Shown: positions 7,440 to 16,490 of the stretch, piece by piece | Numbering within the stretch: position 1 is the first letter of the stretch | Layout of the letters: every line of letters starts with the position of its first letter | Origin: Swingsia samuiensis | Lineage (GTDB): Bacteria > Pseudomonadota > Alphaproteobacteria > Acetobacterales > Acetobacteraceae | DNA length: 64,000 bases | Direction of reading: 5' to 3' | NCBI RefSeq assembly: GCF_006542355.1 | Contig: NZ_CP038141.1 | Coordinates: 277,501 to 341,500, forward strand | Position numbers and translations under genes: made by a program | Notes under the pieces: generated by a model | Seen by the model: only the letters and a program-made list of their open reading frames with translations | Databases searched by the model: none | What the model was told of the DNA's origin: nothing

Positions 7440-8204
7440 ATGACACAGCAGATCCTTTACCCCCTCTCCCTTGCAGCTCTATTAACCTGCTTCTCAGCCG
7501 CTCCTGCGCTTGCTCAAGTGAGCAGCAACCTCGATAATCTGCCCAAAGGGACCTCTACCGAGCCGGCTAAGCATACTACATCAAAAAAATCTCATACTTC
7601 GACGTCACATAAAACGACGCATCATTCAGGCTCAGCCACGCCTCATGCGTCACATTCAACACCGACGCCCGCTAAAGAGCAGCACAACTCACCATCGTCT
7701 CAAAAAAGACAACCTATTCCTTCTGTCCCACAGGCTCCACCGCCTCCTGTTGTCATCCCACCGCCATTTGTGCCGGTACAGATCCACCCTCCCGTACCGC
7801 CCGAAAATATTAAAGCTGTTGCGAATGCTCAAACGCATGTCATTCAGATTCCAGATGACAAGCTGCGTGTTACTTTTTCATCCGAAAGTTCAGACTTCAA
7901 CGACGCAGCTATAAAAGCCATCCAAAATTATGGGGCCACCTTAAAAGAAGAACCTGAAAAGCGTATTATCCTTGTCGCTTATGCTACGCTGCCGGGGGAT
8001 GATATCTCCATGCCTCGTAGAATTGCGCTTGCCCGCGCTTTAGCCCTTCGCTCTATTCTTATTCAAAGTGGCATTGCCACCACGCGCATTTATCCTCGCG
8101 CTATGGGACGGCCAACGCCAGGGGATACCAACCCTCCTGATCGAGTAGAAGTCTTTACCGAAAGCAATCCTTCTCCCTCAGCTCCTGAGCATTCCTCTCC
8201 ATAA
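7440..8204 (+). CDS. secreted OmpA-like domain protein
   Basis: A 254-aa exported protein. ATG 7440 (preceded by AGGA) gives a clear Sec signal peptide, YPLSLAALLTCFSAAPALAQ, with cleavage likely after ALA. Residues ~30-125 are a low-complexity linker rich in Ser, Thr, His, Lys and Pro, suited to crossing the periplasm. Residues ~135-240 resemble an OmpA C-terminal domain (FSSESSDFNDAAIKAI, RIALARALALRSILIQSGI, ATTRIYPRAMGRP), although the peptidoglycan-binding Asp/Arg pair is not as clear as in the MotB-like gene two places downstream. The three genes 7440-10374 look like one operon. Confidence 0.75.
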   Translation: MTQQILYPLSLAALLTCFSAAPALAQVSSNLDNLPKGTSTEPAKHTTSKKSHTSTSHKTTHHSGSATPHASHSTPTPAKEQHNSPSSQKRQPIPSVPQAPPPPVVIPPPFVPVQIHPPVPPENIKAVANAQTHVIQIPDDKLRVTFSSESSDFNDAAIKAIQNYGATLKEEPEKRIILVAYATLPGDDISMPRRIALARALALRSILIQSGIATTRIYPRAMGRPTPGDTNPPDRVEVFTESNPSPSAPEHSSP

Positions 8205-8223
8205 TATCCCAAGGTATAACGCT

Positions 8224-9363
8224 GTGACACGTCCCACCACATTCCTACTTCGTATGGGTGTCTTTTTAGCAGCCGTTGCTCTTATTGCAGCCTCTATGGC
8301 TACAACACTTCTTCACGCCTTTAATGCCAATCCTAAACTCGATGTGGTTATTATTGGTGTCTTATGCCTTGGAATTATTTGGAATCTACGCGTTGTTCAG
8401 CGGCTCATGCCTGAAGTCAAATGGGTTGAAACGCTCAAACAATCTCGCCCCGGTCTAAGCACCCCAAAACCGCCACGCTTGCTTGCCCCAATGGCAAGCA
8501 TGTTGGCAGCCCGCAACCGTACAGACCGTTTATCTCTTTCGCCTCAAACCACTCAAGCCATGCTGGACAGCTTGTCCTCACGGCTTGATGAAAGCCGGGA
8601 AATTTCCCGGTATATGACCCAACTTCTTATATTTCTTGGACTGCTGGGGACATTTTATGGGCTGCTTCTTACCGTAAGTTCCATTGCCTCCGTCATCGGT
8701 GGGATGTCGGCAGGTAATGGTGATCTGGATCTGATGTTTAATCAGTTAAAAACAGGTCTTGCTGGCCCCTTAGCCGGAATGTCTACAGCCTTTTCAGGCT
8801 CCATGTTCGGGCTGGCAGGAGCATTGGTCCTTGGGTTTTTAGATCTAACCGCCGGACAAGCTCAAACACGCTTCTTTAACGAACTCGAAGAATGGCTTGC
8901 AGGGCTTACGCGTGTCAGCGCAGGAATGGCTATTGATCATGATGGCGCCCCCATTCCAGCGTATGTACAAGCTTTATTGGAACAAACGGCTGAAAATCTG
9001 GAAACACTCCAAAATGCTGTTTCACGAAGTGAAGAAGCCCGAGTTAGAGAAGTTCAACTTCTGGATACATTGCAAGAACGCCTCCGTAGCCTGACTGATC
9101 TGATGCAAAACAATCAACAGATCATGGCAGGATCGGTCGAAACACAAAAAACGCTTGCGCAACTTCTTTCACAAATGACTGATTCTGGACAACCGGGCTC
9201 ACAGGGAACATCTCTTCTTCGTATTGAAAGCTATTTGGCACGGCTTGTGGAAGATGTGCAAAAGGGCCGTGCTCAGACAACAGGTGAGATCAGAAATGAC
9301 TTACGACTGCTTGCTCGAACCATCGCCGCCTCATCCAACACTGCATCTTCTAACGGACAATAA
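8224..9363 (+). CDS. MotA/TolQ/ExbB-type channel protein
   Basis: An inner-membrane protein of 379 aa with GTG start. Two hydrophobic helices lie at ~10-30 and ~38-55, a cytoplasmic stretch at ~56-135, then the two conserved channel helices at ~137-162 (LLIFLGLLGTFYGLLLTVSS) and ~182-205 (AGPLAGMSTAFSGSMFGLAG). The GL-x-GTF and AL-x-T-hhG-type patterns define the MotA/ExbB family. The C-terminal ~160 residues are a charged coiled coil. It is followed after nine bases by a MotB/OmpA-like gene, so the pair is expected to form a proton-driven stator-like unit. No flagellar gene is in the window, so a flagellar role cannot be assumed. Confidence 0.8.
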   Translation: MTRPTTFLLRMGVFLAAVALIAASMATTLLHAFNANPKLDVVIIGVLCLGIIWNLRVVQRLMPEVKWVETLKQSRPGLSTPKPPRLLAPMASMLAARNRTDRLSLSPQTTQAMLDSLSSRLDESREISRYMTQLLIFLGLLGTFYGLLLTVSSIASVIGGMSAGNGDLDLMFNQLKTGLAGPLAGMSTAFSGSMFGLAGALVLGFLDLTAGQAQTRFFNELEEWLAGLTRVSAGMAIDHDGAPIPAYVQALLEQTAENLETLQNAVSRSEEARVREVQLLDTLQERLRSLTDLMQNNQQIMAGSVETQKTLAQLLSQMTDSGQPGSQGTSLLRIESYLARLVEDVQKGRAQTTGEIRNDLRLLARTIAASSNTASSNGQ

Positions 9364-9372
9364 GGCTTCGCC

Positions 9373-10374
9373 ATGGCCCGCCGCAAACGTCACTCCCATA
9401 ATAGCCTTGATGCGTGGCCCGGATATGTGGACGCACTGTCGACACTACTCATGGTCGTTACGTTTGTTTTATTAGTCTTTGTGATTGGGCAACAATTTTT
9501 ATCCATTTCTTTAGCTCGGCGAGAGAAAGCTATGGATACACTACAAAAACAGATTGCCGAGCTGTCTCATACCTTATCGATGACAGAAGATAAAAACCGG
9601 GCTCTTTCTTCAAGTGTTTCAAATTTAACGCAAGAAAAACAACATAATGAAAGCCTGTTAAAAGCTCTTTCGGAACAGATATCTTCTCTTAATGGGCAAG
9701 TTCAATCTAAAGATCAGGCGCTTGCTGCATCCGATAGTAAAAACCAAGATCAAAATAATAAAATCTCTGATCTACAAAACCAAATCCAAGAACTAACCAA
9801 GCAATTACAAGCGATTAGCAATGCTTTGGAGCTTGAAAAAAAGAATGAGCAAACAAAAGATACGCAAATCCAAGATTTGGGTAACAAACTTAATATTGCA
9901 CTTGCCAACAAAGTTAACCAACTTCAACGCTATCGCTCTGAGTTTTTTGGCCGCCTTCGAGACATTTTGAAAAACCAAAAAGGCGTCAATATCGTTGGTG
10001 ATCGATTTATCTTTCAATCTGAAATTCTTTTTCCTCAAGGGAGTGCTGATCTCACCCCTGAAGGTAAGAATGAAATCACCACCCTAGCCAAGACATTTAA
10101 ACAAGTAGCGCAAACCATTCCTCAGGATGTTCCCTGGATTTTACGAGTTGATGGCCATGCGGATAAACAACCTATACACACGGCTTTTTCTAGCAATTGG
10201 GAGCTTTCGTCTGAGCGGGCCATTACCGTTGTAAAGCTTCTTATTTCCCAAGGGGTCGATCCCAAAAGGCTCGCGGCAACAGGTTTTGCAGATTATCAGC
10301 CTCTTGAAACCGCTAACACTCCAGAGGCTTATGCGCGTAACCGTCGAATCGAATTTCGGTTAACGGACCGATAG
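9373..10374 (+). CDS. MotB-like peptidoglycan-binding OmpA protein
   Basis: A 333-aa protein: one N-terminal membrane helix (~21-42), a coiled coil of about 130 residues rich in Gln/Asn/Lys (~45-175), and a C-terminal OmpA domain (~205-333). Asp20, just ahead of the helix (YVDALSTLLMVV), matches the proton-carrying Asp of MotB. The OmpA domain is well kept: DGHADKQPI, SNWELSSERAITVVKLL, GFADYQPL and NRRIEFRL include the diaminopimelate-binding Asp and Arg. It forms a pair with the MotA-like gene before it and would anchor that complex to peptidoglycan. Length and coiled coil exceed classical MotB. Confidence 0.82.
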   Translation: MARRKRHSHNSLDAWPGYVDALSTLLMVVTFVLLVFVIGQQFLSISLARREKAMDTLQKQIAELSHTLSMTEDKNRALSSSVSNLTQEKQHNESLLKALSEQISSLNGQVQSKDQALAASDSKNQDQNNKISDLQNQIQELTKQLQAISNALELEKKNEQTKDTQIQDLGNKLNIALANKVNQLQRYRSEFFGRLRDILKNQKGVNIVGDRFIFQSEILFPQGSADLTPEGKNEITTLAKTFKQVAQTIPQDVPWILRVDGHADKQPIHTAFSSNWELSSERAITVVKLLISQGVDPKRLAATGFADYQPLETANTPEAYARNRRIEFRLTDR

Positions 10375-10459
10375 AATTCTTGGCTTATTTTTTCTAAAAT
10401 CATCTCTGCGATACGCAGATATGCTGACATTCTCATAATAATCTCGTATGTAGTCACAC

Positions 10460-12262
10460 ATGACCAATACCCCGCTCTCTCTTATTCGCAATTTCTCGAT
10501 CATTGCTCATATTGATCACGGAAAATCCACGCTCGCTGATAGGCTCATACAAGCCTGTGGAGCTTTAACCGAGCGTGAAATGAAAGCTCAAGTTCTCGAT
10601 TCTATGGAGCTTGAGCAAGAGCGCGGGATCACGATTAAAGCCCAGACCGTTCGCCTCACTTACCCAGCCAAAGATGGCAAAGTATATGTCTTGAACCTTA
10701 TGGATACGCCAGGCCATGTTGACTTCGCTTATGAAGTCAGCCGTTCTCTGGCTGCGTGTGAAGGCTCTTTGCTGGTGGTCGATGCATCTCAAGGGGTAGA
10801 AGCACAGACATTAGCGAACGTTTATCAGGCCATTGATGCCAACCATGAAATTGTTCCTGTTTTAAACAAGATTGATCTCCCCGCGGCTGAACCAGAACGT
10901 GTAAGAGCTCAGATTGAAGATGTCGTCGGCATTCCTGCCGATGATGCTGTAGAGATCAGCGCAAAAACGGGCTTAAATATTGAGGGCGTTCTTGAGGCAC
11001 TGGTTCAACGCCTCCCTGCTCCTAAAGGTGAAAGAGACGCTCCTCTTCAAGCTCTTCTCGTTGATAGCTGGTATGACCCATATCTCGGGGTGATTATTCT
11101 TATCCGCGTGATGAACGGAACTGTTAAGCGTGGAGATCGTATCCGGATGATGCAAACTGGATCAACCTACCATGTTGATCAAGTTGGTGTCTTTTTACCA
11201 AAAATGACTTCCGTTGATGAGCTAGGCCCGGGCGAAATGGGCTACATCAACGCCGCTATCAAAACTGTTGCGGACGTTGCTGTCGGCGATACCGTCACAC
11301 TTGATCGGAAACCTGCTGAAAAAGCCCTTCCAGGATTTAAACCATCCATTCCTGTTGTCTGGTGCGGACTCTTCCCTATTGATGCTGATGATTTTGACAA
11401 GCTTCGTGATAGTTTAGGGAAGCTTCGTCTCAATGACGCATCGTTCCACTTTGAAGCTGAGAGTTCAGCCGCCCTTGGTTTTGGATTCCGTTGCGGTTTC
11501 TTAGGCCTATTGCACCTTGAAATTATTCAAGAGCGTCTCTCCCGCGAATTTAATCTGGATCTTATCGCAACAGCACCTTCTGTTGTGTACCGTATGACGC
11601 TCACAAACGGCGAAGAAGAAGAACTGCATAACCCAGCGGATATGCCAGAAACTGCTCAAATCGCTAAAATTGAAGAACCTTGGATTAAAGCCACGATCAT
11701 GGTTCAAGATGAGTATCTTGGAGCTGTTTTAACGCTTTGTTCTGAGCGTCGTGGTGTGCAGGTTGATCTTACATATGTCGGCAACCGTGCTATGGCCGTT
11801 TATCGCCTTCCTTTAAATGAAGTTGTTTTCGATTTTTATGATCGGTTAAAGTCTCTCACACGAGGCTATGCATCATTTGACTATCAAGTCGATGGGTATG
11901 AGGAAAGCGACCTCGTTCGTATTTCCATTCTCGTCAACCATGAACCTGTCGATGCTCTTGCTTTCGTCGCTCACCGCAGTGTAGCTGAAACACGTGGCCG
12001 TTCTATTTGTAGCAAACTGAAAGATTTGATCCCTAAACAGCTCTTTAAAATTGCTATTCAAGCTGCCATTGGTTCAAAAGTTATAGCGCGAGAAACAATT
12101 GGCGCACTTTCAAAAGATGTTACGGCCAAATGTTACGGTGGTGATATTTCACGTAAGCGGAAACTTCTTGATAAACAAAAAGAAGGTAAGAAGCGTATGC
12201 GCCAATTTGGTAAGGTAGAGATTCCGCAAAGTGCATTCCTCGCTGCGCTAAAGATGGATTAA
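10460..12262 (+). CDS. lepA: elongation factor 4 (LepA)
   Basis: A ribosome-associated GTPase of 600 aa, the usual LepA length, thought to back-translocate or assist stalled ribosomes. The G1 motif AHIDHGKST (about residues 14-22), the G3 motif DTPGHVDF, and NKID for base recognition are intact. The C-terminal LepA-specific domain is present ([17 protein letters not shown]). An 85-bp spacer containing a small hairpin (10405-10419, TCTGCG and CGCAGA arms) separates it from the MotB-like gene. The following glycosyltransferase gene starts six bases later. Confidence 0.97.
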   Translation: MTNTPLSLIRNFSIIAHIDHGKSTLADRLIQACGALTEREMKAQVLDSMELEQERGITIKAQTVRLTYPAKDGKVYVLNLMDTPGHVDFAYEVSRSLAACEGSLLVVDASQGVEAQTLANVYQAIDANHEIVPVLNKIDLPAAEPERVRAQIEDVVGIPADDAVEISAKTGLNIEGVLEALVQRLPAPKGERDAPLQALLVDSWYDPYLGVIILIRVMNGTVKRGDRIRMMQTGSTYHVDQVGVFLPKMTSVDELGPGEMGYINAAIKTVADVAVGDTVTLDRKPAEKALPGFKPSIPVVWCGLFPIDADDFDKLRDSLGKLRLNDASFHFEAESSAALGFGFRCGFLGLLHLEIIQERLSREFNLDLIATAPSVVYRMTLTNGEEEELHNPADMPETAQIAKIEEPWIKATIMVQDEYLGAVLTLCSERRGVQVDLTYVGNRAMAVYRLPLNEVVFDFYDRLKSLTRGYASFDYQVDGYEESDLVRISILVNHEPVDALAFVAHRSVAETRGRSICSKLKDLIPKQLFKIAIQAAIGSKVIARETIGALSKDVTAKCYGGDISRKRKLLDKQKEGKKRMRQFGKVEIPQSAFLAALKMD

Positions 12263-12268
12263 TCTTTT

Positions 12269-13693
12269 ATGATGAAAACAGCCGCCCTCTTATTTGTTCG
12301 TAATAACGCCAACAATATAGGATGGTGGCTGGCCCATCATATTGCACTCGGCTTCTCAACTCTTATCATTTGTGATGATCACTCTACGGATGGAACGTGG
12401 GACATCCTGTTAAATGCAAAACCTTTTTATGATCTGCGCCTTTTTCGCTCCAATCCCAACATAGAGAATATTACAGAGCGACAATTATTTTTCCAAAAAG
12501 AGGCCGTAGAGACAGGGAAAAATGAATTCGATTGGATGATTTTTCTTGCCAGCGATGAGTATCTAGATTTTAGCAATGATCTTACACTTGAAACATTTTT
12601 AGAACCACATAAAGAAAATAATATTATCCCTATTAATTGGTGCCTTTTTGGATCAAATGGACAGATAACCCCGTCCCCTCTCTCTCCTATTGAAACATTT
12701 ACGTATCACGCTCCATTAGAGCATCATGACCATCGTATTGCGCGTTATTTCATTAACCCTACGGTGCAAAATACCCCTCCCTTTCCAGACCCATTTACGC
12801 ATATAGACCAACCAGCAGACTGGTCGCATGCGCGTATCTTACACTTTGCGGCCGGTGATAAGACAAGCTTCTTTCAACACTGCACAGATGCCGCTCCAGC
12901 AGAAGCCTGGAAGCACTTTGACCGTAATGATATTCACGATGTCACGCCACACCGTTGGTTGAAGACAGCCCGCAACGTTGGAGCAACCATTACTCAAGCC
13001 AATTTAGCCGATTTATACTGGCGCCTGCATCAAATCAGTAAAGACCAAGACGAAAATGCTTTACACGCTTTAGGGCTTTCTCCGCTTATCTTTAATGATG
13101 ACGGTCCTAATACGGCTCCTCCCAGCTTCCAGTTTTTCTCACTCGAAACCCCTTATGATCTCCTTTGGGATGCAAACAAAAACGAGCTGATTTCACCTAA
13201 TATTACGTCTGACACACCGTCGAACTCCCATAAACTCATATTAGCGCTGGAGAATAATAGTCCTAGTCCGCATTTCAGTATCATTCTGTCAAAAGACATT
13301 ATCCCGTCTACGTATATTCACTTTGATCAGATCCCGTCGCTTCTTAATATTATCCCTGTGAAAGTTCTCGTAAAAGAACAAGAAATAATTTGCGCCATTA
13401 CAGGAAAAAATATTCAATTTAATAATAACGATATTATCTTCCATGTCCTAAATACATCTGATGACCTGTCAAATAGACTCACCCCTTTTATTCCTTTTAT
13501 ACAGGGCGGTCACACCCTGTCTTCTTTATTACGCGGGATAGAGCGCTCTCTTGCTCCAAATGCAACGGCACTCGGATATGCTATTGCTACTCTTCCTCAA
13601 GAAGATCTCAAACGTCTCACAGCACTTTTCCCAGGTCTCATTCCTGTCGGATTACAACCAGCTTATTCCATCTCAGATAAAGCAGATTCATAA
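12269..13693 (+). CDS. family 2-like glycosyltransferase, orphan
   Basis: A 474-aa protein. The first ~120 residues have a GT-A nucleotide-sugar fold: RNNANNIGWWLAHHIALGF, then CDDHSTDGTWDIL as the first Asp motif, and FLASDEYLDF in the position of the DxD-type metal site. The remaining ~350 residues are not recognised; a WSHARILHFAA stretch around 190-200 recalls GT92/DUF-type transferases. No export signal is seen. It begins six bases after lepA with no strong ribosome site, and its 3' end overlaps the convergent heme oxygenase by 31 bp. Sugar and acceptor cannot be told. Confidence 0.65.
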   Translation: MMKTAALLFVRNNANNIGWWLAHHIALGFSTLIICDDHSTDGTWDILLNAKPFYDLRLFRSNPNIENITERQLFFQKEAVETGKNEFDWMIFLASDEYLDFSNDLTLETFLEPHKENNIIPINWCLFGSNGQITPSPLSPIETFTYHAPLEHHDHRIARYFINPTVQNTPPFPDPFTHIDQPADWSHARILHFAAGDKTSFFQHCTDAAPAEAWKHFDRNDIHDVTPHRWLKTARNVGATITQANLADLYWRLHQISKDQDENALHALGLSPLIFNDDGPNTAPPSFQFFSLETPYDLLWDANKNELISPNITSDTPSNSHKLILALENNSPSPHFSIILSKDIIPSTYIHFDQIPSLLNIIPVKVLVKEQEIICAITGKNIQFNNNDIIFHVLNTSDDLSNRLTPFIPFIQGGHTLSSLLRGIERSLAPNATALGYAIATLPQEDLKRLTALFPGLIPVGLQPAYSISDKADS

Positions 13694-14208
13694 AACAGCT
13701 CAAAAACAGCACGTGCGCCTGCTATAACATCATCCTGAAACGCCTCACCTTTATCGACCATCTGCGTTTGAATTTCAGACAAAAGCCTTGACCAGCTTCC
13801 TTTTTTTTGAGGCGCAGACAGGTAGGACGAAGGAAATCCGGCTCCCAAGCGAGATGATAAAAACTTTGCTCCTAAACGCGAACCATCAATAACATATAAC
13901 CCACCAAGCGCCGCCCCTTCTTCTGTGCGACGCGCCCACCCCAAAGTCGGAGGGAAATCTGATTGTAAGGAAGCAAGATCGTGCCGTAATAACTCAGATC
14001 GACCTTCCCATTCAGGTAAATTCTGAAAAGATTTAAGCCAGTTTTCAACCAATGGTAATACTTTAGCATGAGCTTTCAAAAAGCTAATATATGATATTTT
14101 ACTCTCTAAATTATAATGAGAAAACGCCTCATCAACACGTTCATGTGCAGCTCTGGTTGTAACTCTTAAGCGAGTTAACGCTTCATTTTTATGCTCTATT
14201 AAATTCAC
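13663..14208 (-). CDS. biliverdin-producing heme oxygenase
   Basis: A 181-aa helical protein of the HemO/BphO type, which opens haem to biliverdin, CO and iron. The N-terminal motif LRVTTRAAHERVDEAF carries His22, the expected axial haem ligand, and YVIDGSRLGAKFLSSRLG matches the distal-helix GxxLG motif. Phytochrome-linked BphO genes usually sit beside a phytochrome and iron-uptake HemO beside haem receptors; neither is found here, so iron scavenging from haem is only a guess. The last 31 bp overlap the convergent glycosyltransferase gene. Confidence 0.75.
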   Translation of the reverse strand: MNLIEHKNEALTRLRVTTRAAHERVDEAFSHYNLESKISYISFLKAHAKVLPLVENWLKSFQNLPEWEGRSELLRHDLASLQSDFPPTLGWARRTEEGAALGGLYVIDGSRLGAKFLSSRLGAGFPSSYLSAPQKKGSWSRLLSEIQTQMVDKGEAFQDDVIAGARAVFELFYESALSEME

Positions 14209-14325
14209 TTAAATATTTCCTCATTTAGCAACTGCTCTAACATAATTTCGTATTATTTTTTTATACCTACAGATCTCTTTTATCTTAGACCTTCCATAAG
14301 ATATTTTTATACGGAGTTTTAAAGC

Positions 14326-16404
14326 GTGAGTGCCTCTCTTCCTCCCAAACGTACACACCGCACTCGTAAAATTATTATAAAAATATTCGGTATTTTCAGT
14401 ATTGCGCTCTTTATTCTCATTCTTGTCTGGCAATGGGATTGGTTCGTTCCCCTCATTAACCGAAAAGCCTCTGCCGCTCTAGGGCGAGATGTCAGTATTT
14501 CTCATTTACATGTTTCCTTAGGATTGCGAACTGCTATCACAGTTGATGATCTGAAAGTCGCTCAGCCTAAAGAATTTGAAAGTGAGAAAACCGATTTTGC
14601 TTCAGCTCGCTCCATCACGGTAAGCGTTGACGTCTGGCGGTATTTAACAGGAAAAGGTCTTTCTCTCACCGACATTCGACTGGATACACCAAAAGCAGAC
14701 ATTGTTTCCCGTCTCAATGGCCAAAATAACTACTCCTTTGGAAGCGATCACGCCTCCAGTCAAAAGAGTTCATCTTCTTCAACGTCATCCCTGCCTGACA
14801 TTGGCAACATTGAAATACAAAATGCAGATATCCGTTTAGCTTTAGCCAAGCTGAAAACAGATATGCATGTGTTTATTCACACCACTCCTCCCCAAAAATC
14901 AAACGATGGTAGTTTAGTCGTTGACGCAAAGGGGCTCTATGCTCGTCAGCCCATTACAGGACATATAGTCGGGGGAGCCCTTCTCTCACTCACTCATCCT
15001 GATAAACCATACCCTATTGATGGACGGCTTTCTAATGGCCCCACTTATATAACCTTAAAAGGGACTGTGGATGACCCTTTACATTTCAAAGGCACCAAAC
15101 TTGCCTTGCATATGGCCGGCCCAGATATGGCCCTCCTATATGCCCTAACTGGCATCCCTATTCCTCATACGCCGTCTTATAGCATTACGGGAAACCTTGG
15201 TTATTCCAGCAATGCTATTTTATTTCAAAACTTTGTAGGTCGGTTAGGCTCATCAGATCTTAACGGCAATATTAGTGTCAAACCCGATTTAAAGCCGCCA
15301 TTTGTAAATGCAAACCTACATTCACACCTTGTTAATTTAGATGATCTTGCCGGCTTCATTGGTGCAAAACCAAGTAAAAACACCAAAGCTGTTCCTCCCA
15401 GCAAAAATATTTTGCCGGATCAAAAAATTAACGTTCCCAAATTAAATAGTATCAATGCTCATCTCACATATCATGGAGATCATATTCAAAATAAAAGCTT
15501 ACCTTTGGATAACATTGATACCGCTTTTGAAATTAAAGACGGATCCATCAACCTAGATCATCTTAATTTTGCCGTGGGGGCGGGTAAAATTACATCTCAA
15601 GCCACGTTTCAGCCCACAACACATCAAGAATTCAATACCCATTTCCGGCTAAACGTCTCTCAATTCCCTCTCTCGCGCATCATGCCATCAACGGCGATGT
15701 TTAAAGGCCATGGTGTTATTGGTGGACACGTTACCCTTACCTCAAGAGGAAACTCGGTCGCCAGCCTCGTGGCAAATGGTGACGGTGGTATCACTCTCGT
15801 GCTAGATCAAGGCGGGAATGTTACAGCACTTCTGCCAGATCTATTAGGCCTGAAATTGGGATCTGCCGTTCTTTCTGCATTGAACATCCCTAACCGATCC
15901 GAACTTTCCTGCCTCGTAGCTGACATGCCTTTGCAGCGTGGAATTTTAAATACTCATTCCCTGCTCATTCAAACAGACACAACACGCACAACGGGTAAAG
16001 GGAGCGTAAACTTTCGAAACGATACAATCGATTATTCCGTCACAACACGTTCGGTCCACCCTCAAATTTTATCCTTACCGGGCGCTATTAATATTACAGG
16101 CCCTATCGCAAATCCTACTGTTTTGCCAGGAGCAGAAATTATTGGCCGTACAGCTGCTGCTATTGGATTAGGTATCCTTTTCCCTCCAGCCGCTCTTATC
16201 CCAACAATTCAATTAGGAGTTGGGAAAGGCTCTTCTTGTGAACGGGCCATAACGGAAGCGAATGTTCACCCTGCTGCCGGTATCCCTGCTGGGAACAACA
16301 CAACCCACATGAGCGGAACCCCTGGAGCAGATAACAATCATGCTACACATCTTTCACCGTCTCAAATTCGTCACCTTTGGTCAAAAAAGTTACATCACCA
16401 CTAA
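14326..16404 (+). CDS. AsmA family protein
   Basis: A 692-aa envelope protein. The GTG start at 14326 has ACGGAG about ten bases before it. A basic N-terminus (residues 1-24) is followed by one membrane helix (~25-44), and the rest is periplasmic. AsmA hallmarks are NRKASAALGRDVSISHLHVSLG right after the helix and, towards the C-terminus (~480-620), KGHGVIGGHVTL, LDQGGNVTALLPDLLGLKLG and the TDTTRTTGKGSVNF stretch. AsmA-like proteins are long beta-taco bridges linked to phospholipid transport between membranes. No operon partner is apparent, and the purine permease follows after 86 bp. Confidence 0.85.
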   Translation: MSASLPPKRTHRTRKIIIKIFGIFSIALFILILVWQWDWFVPLINRKASAALGRDVSISHLHVSLGLRTAITVDDLKVAQPKEFESEKTDFASARSITVSVDVWRYLTGKGLSLTDIRLDTPKADIVSRLNGQNNYSFGSDHASSQKSSSSSTSSLPDIGNIEIQNADIRLALAKLKTDMHVFIHTTPPQKSNDGSLVVDAKGLYARQPITGHIVGGALLSLTHPDKPYPIDGRLSNGPTYITLKGTVDDPLHFKGTKLALHMAGPDMALLYALTGIPIPHTPSYSITGNLGYSSNAILFQNFVGRLGSSDLNGNISVKPDLKPPFVNANLHSHLVNLDDLAGFIGAKPSKNTKAVPPSKNILPDQKINVPKLNSINAHLTYHGDHIQNKSLPLDNIDTAFEIKDGSINLDHLNFAVGAGKITSQATFQPTTHQEFNTHFRLNVSQFPLSRIMPSTAMFKGHGVIGGHVTLTSRGNSVASLVANGDGGITLVLDQGGNVTALLPDLLGLKLGSAVLSALNIPNRSELSCLVADMPLQRGILNTHSLLIQTDTTRTTGKGSVNFRNDTIDYSVTTRSVHPQILSLPGAINITGPIANPTVLPGAEIIGRTAAAIGLGILFPPAALIPTIQLGVGKGSSCERAITEANVHPAAGIPAGNNTTHMSGTPGADNNHATHLSPSQIRHLWSKKLHHH

Positions 16405-16490
16405 AAAAAACGCATCTTCTGGTATGGCGGGAAAGCCTTTTTAGACTATAGCTGAGAAAAAATATTCTTTCCCGTCGGAGTGCCCGATCG

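Noticed and set aside
7440-10374. Zorya-type anti-phage system (ZorA/ZorB resemblance)
   Set aside because: The MotA/MotB-like pair fits in general, but there are no ZorC, ZorD or ZorE effectors, and the neighbours (efp-suhB, lepA) are housekeeping genes.
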